From: Bacillota bacterium
Lineage (GTDB): Bacteria > Bacillota > Clostridia > Oscillospirales > Acutalibacteraceae
Assembly: GCA_023417635.1 (NCBI GenBank)
Contig: JAEZFF010000074.1
Coordinates: 1 to 28,628 of the forward strand
DNA length: 28,628 bases
Direction of reading: 5' to 3'
The position numbers were made by a program, and so were the translations under genes. Each line of letters starts with the position of its first letter. The first letter of the stretch is position 1. The notes under the pieces are model-generated. The model had not been told where the DNA came from. It saw nothing but the letters and a program-made list of their open reading frames with translations, and did no database searches. Below, one piece after another: positions 22,925 through 28,628 of this stretch.

Positions 22925-24139
22925 TTGGAAGCATTTTTGGCGCGCCAGCCGATTTTTGACCAGAATGACCATGTTGCAGCATATGAAATTCTGTACCGTG
23001 ACAGCGAGAAAAACTGTTACCAGGCGGAAGACCCGGACGCCGCTTCTGGAAGGTCGTTGCTGCGCTCTTTTGTCGATTTTGGGATACAGGATCTTACAGC
23101 AAATAAGCATGCCTTTATCAATTTTACGGACACATTTATAAAAAACGGTGTTGCTACAATCTTTCCAAGCGATTATCTGGTTATTGAGATTCTTGAAAGC
23201 GTAAAGATTGACAAAGAAATTGTTGACTGCTGCAGAAGCCTGCATGACAGCGGTTACCATTTGGCTTTGGATGATTTTACCTATTCGCCGGAGTACGAAG
23301 CGTTGCTTCCGGCGATTGATATTTTAAAAATTGATTTCCGCGTTACGCCGCCAAACGACCGGGCCAATATTGTGAAAAAACTGCGGCGGCCGGGCCTTAC
23401 TTTCCTTGCGGAAAAAGTCGAAACGCAGAAGGAGTACCGTGAGGCTTTAAGCATGGGCTATCAGCTCTTTCAAGGGTACTATTTTGCAAAGCCGGAAGTT
23501 GGCCGGTGCAGAAAAATAACTCCGCTCAGCGAAAGCCGCATGGAACTAATACGGGTTATGAACCAAAAGGATGCTCCGCTGGAACAAATCATTCATATGA
23601 TTGAGGGCGACCTGTCATTTTCTTACCAGATCCTGCGCCTGGTAAATTCGGCTTATTACAGCAGACGGGAATACATTACATCCATTCGGCAGGCAGTTAT
23701 TTACCTTGGCACGGATGAGATTAAAAAGTGGCTGTATGTGGCCGCGGTAAGCGATATTCGGGAAAGCGGCGTTCCAGAGGAAATTTGCCTTGCCAGCCTT
23801 CTGCGCAGCAAATTCCTCGAAAACCTCGCGCTTTTTTCCGGTCATCAGAAAGAAGCGCCTGTGCTGCTTACTGTGGGGATGTTTTCTTTTTTGGATGTGC
23901 TGCTGAATATGCCGATGGAGAAGGCTTTGCAGGCAATGAATTTTTCGGAAGACATTCAGCGTGTGCTGGCCGGAAGTGACACCGGTTTCCTTGGCACATG
24001 CCTGCGGATCGAGGAACTGTATGAGCACTGTTGCTGGGGGATGGCTGTAAAGCTGGGCGAAAGTGTCGGCATTACGCCGGAAATGATGCGCAGGGCTTAT
24101 TTTGATGCCGTAAAATGGGCAGGCCGTATGGCTGCCTAA
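22925..24139 (+). CDS. EAL-HDOD signalling protein (YuxH-like), putative c-di-GMP phosphodiesterase
   Basis: 404 residues. N-terminal EAL-type domain (about 1-205) begins FLARQPIFDQNDHVAAYEILYRD. Residues matching c-di-GMP phosphodiesterase metal and substrate positions are visible: Glu in AYEIL (replacing EAL), Asn in FINFTD, Glu in VIEIL, DD in LALDDFT, Lys in LKID, Glu in AEKVE, Gln in LFQGYYF. So activity is possible although the EAL triad is altered. The C-terminal HDOD domain (about 205-400) starts MNQKDAPLEQIIHMIEGDLSFSYQILRLVNSAYY and lacks catalytic HD residues. Start is TTG at 22925 with only a weak ribosome site; no better in-frame start exists. Single-gene unit with its own promoter and terminator. 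Confidence 0.9.
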   Translation: MEAFLARQPIFDQNDHVAAYEILYRDSEKNCYQAEDPDAASGRSLLRSFVDFGIQDLTANKHAFINFTDTFIKNGVATIFPSDYLVIEILESVKIDKEIVDCCRSLHDSGYHLALDDFTYSPEYEALLPAIDILKIDFRVTPPNDRANIVKKLRRPGLTFLAEKVETQKEYREALSMGYQLFQGYYFAKPEVGRCRKITPLSESRMELIRVMNQKDAPLEQIIHMIEGDLSFSYQILRLVNSAYYSRREYITSIRQAVIYLGTDEIKKWLYVAAVSDIRESGVPEEICLASLLRSKFLENLALFSGHQKEAPVLLTVGMFSFLDVLLNMPMEKALQAMNFSEDIQRVLAGSDTGFLGTCLRIEELYEHCCWGMAVKLGESVGITPEMMRRAYFDAVKWAGRMAA

Positions 24140-24148
24140 TATTATTTT

Positions 24149-24188
24149 AAAAAGCTGGAGGTTCCAAAAAAGGAACCTCCAGCTTTTT
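24149..24188. terminator. Bidirectional terminator between EAL-HDOD gene and mscS
   Basis: Perfect 17-bp inverted repeat, AAAAAGCTGGAGGTTCC (24149-24165) and its complement (24172-24188), with a 6-nt A loop. It serves both converging units. Confidence 0.93.
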
Positions 24189-24238
24189 GTATGCAGAAAT
24201 GTGAATTTTGCAGCTTTATGTTGCAGCAAAAAAAATGC

Positions 24239-25303
24239 TTAGCTGCCTTTCTTTGGCAAAATTATGGTATTTGGACGGGCAAGCTTCACGTTTTCTTTTT
24301 CCAGAATTTTTAAAACGGCATAATAAACTGTTTCGCGTACCCGCAGAAATTCTTTTAAATCAGTCGTCTTTGTAAAATAAACGACGGAAAGTTCCATACC
24401 GTTTTCGCTTAAAGCGTTCAGCGAAACGGTAGAAGTGCCGTCTTCAATTTCTTCGCTTTCCATAAGCCAGCGGCGGATCATTTCCGAACAGGCCTGCAGC
24501 TTGCTGGCTGCAGTGGAGTAGGCTACAGTAAGGGTGAACTCCACACGGCGTTTTCCCTGGCGGCTGTAGTTGATGACTGGAGTGGAAGCCACAGTGGCGT
24601 TCGGCACAGAAACGAGGCTTTGTTCCAGCGTACGGACTTTCAGACTGCGGAAATTAATATTTTCCACAGAGCCTTCCACGTCGCCGGTGCGAATCCAGTC
24701 GCCGATGGCAAACGGCCGGTCAATTAAAATCACAAGGCCGCCAAAAAGGTTTGCAAGCATATCTTTTGCTGCAAGCGCAAAGGCCAGGCCGCCCAGCCCT
24801 AGGCCGGCAACCAGCCCGCTTATGCTGAAGTTCCACTCCTGTGCAACAATCAGTACTGCCAAGGCTATCAGAATAAAGTGCAGGATGCCCGAAAAGACCG
24901 GAAGCAGCGCTTCGTCGACTTCAAAATCAAGCTTTTTCGCAAGCGGAGTGTCGCTCAGTTCAATGCTGTCCGCCATACGGTAGAAACCCCAGGTTACGGC
25001 AAGCACCAGAAAGCTGCGGAAACATTTTATAATGATTCCGCGTGCCCCTATGTTTTGCCAGACGGCGGGGCACGAAGCGAGGGCAATGTAGATGCCAACT
25101 GCAATCAGTGTACCGTGCAGAGGCTTGTGGAAGCCAAAATCAAATTTTTCACCCCATGAGCCCCCCGACTTCTCCGAGATTTTTTTAATCAGGCGGAAAA
25201 GCGCGTTTGCAGCCGGAACGCTGATGAGAAAGAAAAGAAAGAAGAGAAGCACCGGAAGAACAAGGTTTTGCACCCAGACGTTTTCTAGAAAATTCTGCAT
25301 CAT
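24239..25303 (-). CDS. MscS-family mechanosensitive channel
   Basis: 354 residues. About four N-terminal hydrophobic segments, then the pore helix and beta domain: GLGLGGLAFALAAKDMLANLFGGLVILIDRPFAIGDWI is the MscS core, with the glycine/alanine pore-packing pattern, followed by VEGSVENINFRSLKVRTLEQSLVSVPNA. The C-terminal alpha/beta domain ends near residue 345. Role: release of small solutes on hypo-osmotic shock. ATG at 25303 (ATGATG, either possible) with AAAGGG upstream. It begins 29 nt after the dehydrogenase stop and is likely the last gene of the murI operon. Confidence 0.93.
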   Translation of the reverse strand: MMQNFLENVWVQNLVLPVLLFFLFFLISVPAANALFRLIKKISEKSGGSWGEKFDFGFHKPLHGTLIAVGIYIALASCPAVWQNIGARGIIIKCFRSFLVLAVTWGFYRMADSIELSDTPLAKKLDFEVDEALLPVFSGILHFILIALAVLIVAQEWNFSISGLVAGLGLGGLAFALAAKDMLANLFGGLVILIDRPFAIGDWIRTGDVEGSVENINFRSLKVRTLEQSLVSVPNATVASTPVINYSRQGKRRVEFTLTVAYSTAASKLQACSEMIRRWLMESEEIEDGTSTVSLNALSENGMELSVVYFTKTTDLKEFLRVRETVYYAVLKILEKENVKLARPNTIILPKKGS

Positions 25304-25332
25304 GTTTCCCTTTCCACAGAAATAGCGAGGGG

Positions 25333-26313
25333 CTAAACGACCTGCCAGGGATTCTTCTTTCCCTCGGTGAAAAGCAGGCAGCTTTCAATGGAATGCTCTA
25401 CCATGTCGCTGACGGCCTGGTCTGTGTAAAAAGCGGTGTGAGGTGTTACAATCACGTTTGGGTAAGACTTCAAGACGGCCATCTCACGGTTTGTAAGGGG
25501 TGTGCTTTCGAGATTGTTGTAGTACAGCCCAGTTTCATTTTCAATGACGTCAAGGGCCGCGCCGCCGATTTTGCCGCTTTCCACAGCGCCCAGGAAGGCA
25601 TGGGTGTCAATCAGCGAACCGCGCGCTGTGTTGATGATGAAAACGCCGTCTTTCATGGAAGCAATGGTGTCTTGATTGATGAGGTGGTAATTTTCTTTTG
25701 TGGCGGGCATGTGCATGGTGATAAGGTCACTCTCCGCGAAAAGCTGCTTGAGCGGGACATATTCGCCGAACGCTTTGATTTCATCGCTTTCGTACAGGTC
25801 GTAAGCAATTACGCGGCAGCCGAAGGCACTCAGCCGTTTGGCAACAAGCCGCCCAATGCGGCCGGTGCCGATGACGCCCACGGTCAGGTTATGCAGTTCA
25901 ACGCCCTGCACGCCGCCGAGCGTAAAGTCCTGCGCGGCGCTGTGGCGTGCAATCGCCTTGATTTTCCGGGTTGCCATCAGAGCCAGCATCACCGTGTAAT
26001 CTGCTACGCTGTTTGGTGTGTAGCTTACGTTGCCTATGTGCATACCGAGCTTTTTAGCCGCAGCAACGTCAACATGGTCATAGCCGATGCTGCGGGTGGA
26101 AATGTAGCGGATGCCTTCATCGTAGAACCGGCGCAGGCGGCTTTCTGTCATGGGTGAAGTCAAGACGCTGATGCAGGTGCATCCCGCTGCTTCCGCGGCG
26201 TTTTCCTCCGACGGAATTTCCGGTACAAGCTTCAGGTCCACACCGTATTTTTTTGCAAATTTGTGAAAATACCCCACTTCATCGGGGCGGCCGTTGTATG
26301 CAACAAGCTTCAT
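25333..26313 (-). CDS. D-isomer-specific 2-hydroxyacid dehydrogenase, VanH/D-lactate dehydrogenase-like
   Basis: 326 residues, NAD-dependent. Motifs: ISTRSIGYDHVDVAAAKKLG (71-90) and YTPNSVADYTVMLAL (98-112), which resemble VanH and D-LDH; NAD-binding GTGRIG (149-154); catalytic Arg231 (NTARGSLID), Glu260 (IENETG) and His292 (TPHTAFYT). It should reduce pyruvate or a related 2-ketoacid to the D-hydroxyacid. ATG at 26313 with AGGAAG 8 nt upstream. It lies 37 nt after murI in the same direction. There is no D-Ala-D-Lac ligase or vanX nearby, so fermentation is the plain explanation and a vancomycin-resistance role is unsupported. Confidence 0.92.
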   Translation of the reverse strand: MKLVAYNGRPDEVGYFHKFAKKYGVDLKLVPEIPSEENAAEAAGCTCISVLTSPMTESRLRRFYDEGIRYISTRSIGYDHVDVAAAKKLGMHIGNVSYTPNSVADYTVMLALMATRKIKAIARHSAAQDFTLGGVQGVELHNLTVGVIGTGRIGRLVAKRLSAFGCRVIAYDLYESDEIKAFGEYVPLKQLFAESDLITMHMPATKENYHLINQDTIASMKDGVFIINTARGSLIDTHAFLGAVESGKIGGAALDVIENETGLYYNNLESTPLTNREMAVLKSYPNVIVTPHTAFYTDQAVSDMVEHSIESCLLFTEGKKNPWQVV

Positions 26314-26350
26314 GGTTCATGCTTCCTCTCTGCTTTACAGATAATTCTTG

Positions 26351-27130
26351 CTAGACACGCAGCATGGCATCCAGCCGTTCATGCAGTTTTTGAATCCGGC
26401 AAAGTGCTGCCACATCGGTGACTTTTCGGCCGGATACATAATATTCTACGGAAAGCGCAAGGCTTTCCGGCATATTATTTTTCTTTAGGACTTCCGCAAG
26501 ATGATTCACAGTGCCGGCACTCCCGTCCAGAATGGCGGTATGCTTTGGAAAAATCTCACGGAGCGTGTCTTTGAAAAAGTTAAAATGGGTGCAGCCGAGC
26601 ACCAGACAAGAGTACTCCGAAAGGTCAAACCTTGAGAATTCGCTGCGCAGGTAAGCGGTGACTTCCGGTGAACGGAATTCGCCGTGCTCCGCGAATGGCA
26701 CAAGCTGCGGCAAAGGCAGCAGGTCAATTAAATGCTCTTCATCCACGCGCGCAATCAGGTTTTTCAGCTTTTCTTCCCGCACGGTAACGGGGGTGGCAAT
26801 CACCAGAATCCGCTGACCGCCGCAGTCTTCTACAGCAGGCTTTACCGCGGGTTCTATGCCGAGGATCGGAATGGAATACTCTCGGCGCAGCGCCCCGATA
26901 GCGACGCTTGTAGCCGTATTGCAGGCAATTACGACGGCACCGGCGCCTTTCGAAACCATAAATTGCACGGCACCTTCTACATAACGCAGGATTTCTTCCT
27001 TTGTTTTTTCACCGTAAGGAACGTGGTCGGAATCCGCGTAAAATAAATATTCTTCTTTTGGCAGCGACAGCATGGCCTGGTGCAGAACGGTAAGACCGCC
27101 GATGCCTGAATCTAAAATGCCGATTTTCAA
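26351..27130 (-). CDS. murI: Glutamate racemase
   Basis: 259 residues. Makes D-glutamate for peptidoglycan. The two catalytic cysteines are Cys70 in IACNTAT and Cys180 in GCTHFNF; the N-terminal GILDSGIGGLTVL gives Asp7 and the substrate loop, and YADSDHVPYGEK is family-typical. Start is TTG at 27130 with GGAGG about 9 nt upstream; no ATG gives a family-like N-terminus. It heads an apparent operon with the hydroxyacid dehydrogenase and mscS. Two inverted repeats lie in its leader, one of them overlapping the ribosome site. Confidence 0.96.
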   Translation of the reverse strand: MKIGILDSGIGGLTVLHQAMLSLPKEEYLFYADSDHVPYGEKTKEEILRYVEGAVQFMVSKGAGAVVIACNTATSVAIGALRREYSIPILGIEPAVKPAVEDCGGQRILVIATPVTVREEKLKNLIARVDEEHLIDLLPLPQLVPFAEHGEFRSPEVTAYLRSEFSRFDLSEYSCLVLGCTHFNFFKDTLREIFPKHTAILDGSAGTVNHLAEVLKKNNMPESLALSVEYYVSGRKVTDVAALCRIQKLHERLDAMLRV

Positions 27131-27135
27131 TTTTT

Positions 27136-27173
27136 TCCCCTCCGAAACTTTCGGAATGAACTATTTATTCCGG
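27136..27173 (-). promoter_or_regulatory. Inverted repeats in the murI leader over the ribosome site
   Basis: On the minus strand the leader contains CGGAAT...ATTCCG and, next to it, CCGAAA-G-TTTCGG, whose 3' arm runs into the GGAGG ribosome site. The two are partly alternative, since both use the same CCG/CGG words. This could be a simple translational control; there is no known riboswitch match. Confidence 0.4.
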
Positions 27174-27178
27174 TGCTT

Positions 27179-27207
27179 ATTATAGACGGAATCCACGCTG
27201 TTCGCAA
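27179..27207 (-). promoter_or_regulatory. Sigma-A promoter of murI operon
   Basis: Minus strand: -35 TTGCGA (27202-27207), 17-nt spacer, perfect -10 TATAAT (27179-27184), about 48 nt before the TTG start. Confidence 0.75.
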
Positions 27208-27236
27208 GTTGCGGAATGGATTTTCGGGCGGCTGCG

Positions 27237-27686
27237 TTACTTTCCCAGAAGCATTTTTTTAAGTTCTGCTGCGGCGTTTTCTTCATTTAGAAGGTGTAGG
27301 CCGTCCTTTTGCAGAAGACGGGCGGTTATGCCACAGCCTTCCGTCAGTTTTCCGGAAAAAGTACCATCGTAAATTTTTCCATAGCCGCAGGAAGGGCTTT
27401 TGCTTTTCAGCACCGCGCTCCGGCACCCGAAAAGCCGCGCAATCTTCAGCGTTTCCTGTGCGCCCCGCTGAAACGCCTCTGTGCGGTCGTTCCCTGCGCG
27501 GTCGACCACATGGCCGTTTTGCAGTTCCACAGGCGGGCGGGGGGTAGGCAAACCGCCCAACTGTTCGGGGCAGACAGGTATAAGGTTATATTTTTCGTGC
27601 AGGCTGAGGACTTCCGCACAGGGCTTGCCGTCGCCGCAGTAGCGGCAGTTAACACCCAGCAGGCACGCGCTGACCAGAAGATTCAC
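27237..27686 (-). CDS. DUF523 family protein
   Basis: 149 residues from the chosen start, the usual size for this family. It opens VNLLVSACLLGVNCRYCGDGK, the DUF523 signature with several cysteines (Cys9, 15, 18 region), and continues IPVCPEQLGGLPTPRPPVE, then VLKSKSPSCGYGKIYDGTF. The conserved cysteines suggest metal or Fe-S binding, but the function is unknown. The start is GTG at 27686 with AGGGAG 7 nt upstream; the long upstream extension of this frame overlaps the GNAT gene and is not coding. It starts 13 nt after the GNAT stop, so the two are an operon. Confidence 0.92.
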   Translation of the reverse strand: MNLLVSACLLGVNCRYCGDGKPCAEVLSLHEKYNLIPVCPEQLGGLPTPRPPVELQNGHVVDRAGNDRTEAFQRGAQETLKIARLFGCRSAVLKSKSPSCGYGKIYDGTFSGKLTEGCGITARLLQKDGLHLLNEENAAAELKKMLLGK

Positions 27687-27699
27687 AAAAGCACTCCCT

Positions 27700-28479
27700 T
27701 TATTTTGTGCTGATTCCGGTAATTTCATAAGCCGGGTATTCCTTTTCAAAGTGGTAGCCAAGCTTTTCAGCCAGGGCAACGGAGCTTTTGTTCTGTGCAT
27801 CCCAACTAGGATAAAGGCCGCGCTTTTGGCATTCCAGTATAAGCCGTGCCCCGCAGGCAAATGCAAGGCCTCTGCGGCGAAAGTCACGCCTTGTGTCAAT
27901 CTCAATTTCAATTCCGTCATGGTACCAGGTGTAGGAAGAGGCGCCGGCGACGAGTTCCCCGTGGTACAATGCCCCGGCGCCAAGGCCGTGCAGCCGGTAG
28001 GCCGCATAATCCGGGAATTGGGAGCAGAAATCCATGGACCATTCGTTCTGTTGGGCGGCGTGGTATATGGCTTCGTCAAACAGGCAAATTTGAAAATGTT
28101 CTTCCGCGTTTTCTACAGCTGCGCGGAGCGTTTCCACATTGAAAACATCTTTCTCTTTTTTAATGGCATAACGTGTTACCCGTGCGGCCCGGCTGCCGTA
28201 AACGGATTCAATCATTTTTGCCCATTCTTCATCTGCCGGAACCATAATCAGAAAATCTGGATTTGCGGATGGGGGCCTGTGACGTACAAGGCTTTCATCC
28301 GGCTGGCCTGCAAAAAAGCAGAAATCAGCCAACACCGCCTGCGCGGACCGCGGATGTTCCGCGCGGTCTGCCCAGATGTGCCCCATACATCCTTCCAGGC
28401 ACGACCAAACCATGGAGTCGCTGCATGACGCAAACAGTTCGGCGGCGTTTTTCAGGCTTTCGCCTTTCAGTTCAATCAT
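27700..28479 (-). CDS. GNAT-type acetyltransferase (ZmaR-like GNAT_acetyltran family)
   Basis: 259 residues from ATG 28479, which has AAGGAG about 13 nt upstream; a hydrophobic extension from 28569 would span the promoter and is rejected. The C-terminal half carries the GNAT fold: LVAGASSYTWYHDGIEIEIDTRRDFRRRGLAFACGARLILECQKRGLYPSWDA, with an Arg-rich acetyl-CoA loop (RRDFRRRGLA), and the final NKSSVALAEKLGYHFEKEY is typical. The N-terminal half matches the helical part of the family that includes zwittermicin-resistance ZmaR. The acceptor is unknown. Followed closely by the DUF523 gene. Confidence 0.85.
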   Translation of the reverse strand: MIELKGESLKNAAELFASCSDSMVWSCLEGCMGHIWADRAEHPRSAQAVLADFCFFAGQPDESLVRHRPPSANPDFLIMVPADEEWAKMIESVYGSRAARVTRYAIKKEKDVFNVETLRAAVENAEEHFQICLFDEAIYHAAQQNEWSMDFCSQFPDYAAYRLHGLGAGALYHGELVAGASSYTWYHDGIEIEIDTRRDFRRRGLAFACGARLILECQKRGLYPSWDAQNKSSVALAEKLGYHFEKEYPAYEITGISTK

Positions 28480-28512
28480 TTTAAATAGATAACTCCTTGC
28501 CAAATTTTTTTC

Positions 28513-28541
28513 AGTATAGCGTATCTGCCGGAAAAGGACAA
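28513..28541 (-). promoter_or_regulatory. Sigma-A promoter of GNAT-DUF523 operon
   Basis: Minus strand: -35 TTGTCC (28536-28541), 17-nt spacer, -10 TATACT (28513-28518), about 35 nt before the ATG. Between 28542 and the window end I see no gene; TATAAT words near 28599 and 28612 may belong to another promoter. Confidence 0.7.
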
Positions 28542-28628
28542 GGCCCAGCAACAGACAAAACAATGTCACGGCTAAAGCTTCAACCGGCGTGCTGCATATA
28601 ATTTGAGCAGTTTAATAGTTTATAATCA

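Noticed and set aside
25393..26157. 254-residue frame antisense to the hydroxyacid dehydrogenase
   Set aside because: Shadow frame; the opposite strand has all catalytic motifs.
25333..26313. Part of a vancomycin-resistance cluster
   Set aside because: No vanA/B-type ligase, vanX or vanRS-like genes are adjacent; only the VanH-like dehydrogenase is present.
27687..28079. Extension of the DUF523 frame to 280 residues
   Set aside because: It overlaps the GNAT gene out of frame; the GTG at 27686 has a good ribosome site and gives the family's normal N-terminus.
1..28628. tRNA genes, rRNA, CRISPR arrays, insertion sequences, prophage or attachment sites
   Set aside because: I looked for regular repeat-spacer arrays, transposase or integrase frames, terminal inverted repeats and tRNA-like sequences in all gaps and saw none; a tRNAscan or ISfinder search would settle it.

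Overview
The window looks like chromosomal DNA from a low-GC-lineage Gram-positive bacterium (Firmicutes/Bacillota), probably class Clostridia, from a relative with moderately high GC. An assignment near Oscillospirales is my inference; no rRNA is present to test it. The evidence is: a thiI/nifS pair; a Bacillus-like decarboxylase-darA-holB-ricT-trmN6-rsmI order; a clostridial 2[4Fe-4S] ferredoxin; LCP, YfhO/CsbB-like and TM2 envelope proteins; strong GGAGG-type ribosome sites; and many TTG and GTG starts. I see no tRNA, rRNA, CRISPR array, IS element, phage gene or integrase. The window reads as a stable core/envelope chromosome segment.

Layout. (1) 1-1794, minus: nifS then thiI (cut by the window edge), sulfur transfer for tRNA thiolation. 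(2) 1888-2190, plus: a near-consensus promoter followed by about 270 nt that look like a structured non-coding RNA with its own terminator. This is the least explained part of the window. (3) 2378-5744, plus: peptide/nickel-type ABC importer with a lipoprotein and two permeases, but no ATPase genes. (4) 5750-6799, minus: zinc-ribbon/TM2 protein plus DUF2752 protein. (5) 6819-10278, minus: YfhO-type GT-C enzyme and a CsbB/GtrB-type polyprenyl-phosphate glycosyltransferase, a likely envelope-polymer glycosylation pair. (6) 10380-13406, plus: YfbR-like 5'-nucleotidase, then two tandem LCP proteins, each with its own promoter. (7) 13426-18800, plus: Orn/Lys/Arg decarboxylase-like enzyme, c-di-AMP receptor DarA, HolB, RicT, ferredoxin, TrmN6-like methyltransferase and RsmI. 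This is the Bacillus yaaO-rsmI neighbourhood, without tmk and with a ferredoxin inserted. (8) 18840-20160, minus: a DUF1700/HAAS membrane protein overlapping a PadR repressor, with repeated operator-like sites upstream. (9) 20260-22800, plus: CLC anion transporter (CLC-F-like) and a MalY/PatB C-S lyase. (10) 22839-24188, plus: an EAL-HDOD protein. (11) 24239-27207, minus: murI, a VanH-like D-2-hydroxyacid dehydrogenase and an MscS channel. (12) 27237-28541, minus: a GNAT acetyltransferase and a DUF523 protein.

How they fit together. Much of the window concerns the cell envelope: LCP ligases, YfhO/CsbB, MurI, MscS, the D-lactate-type dehydrogenase and a peptide importer. Two nucleotide-messenger components are present, DarA for c-di-AMP and EAL-HDOD for c-di-GMP. 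Fe-S and sulfur chemistry recurs in NifS, ThiI, RicT and ferredoxin. No obvious new multi-gene defence or biosynthetic system is visible. The best candidates for novelty are the structured RNA near 1.9-2.2 kb, the PadR operator array with inverted gene order, and the tandem LCP duplication that includes its promoter.
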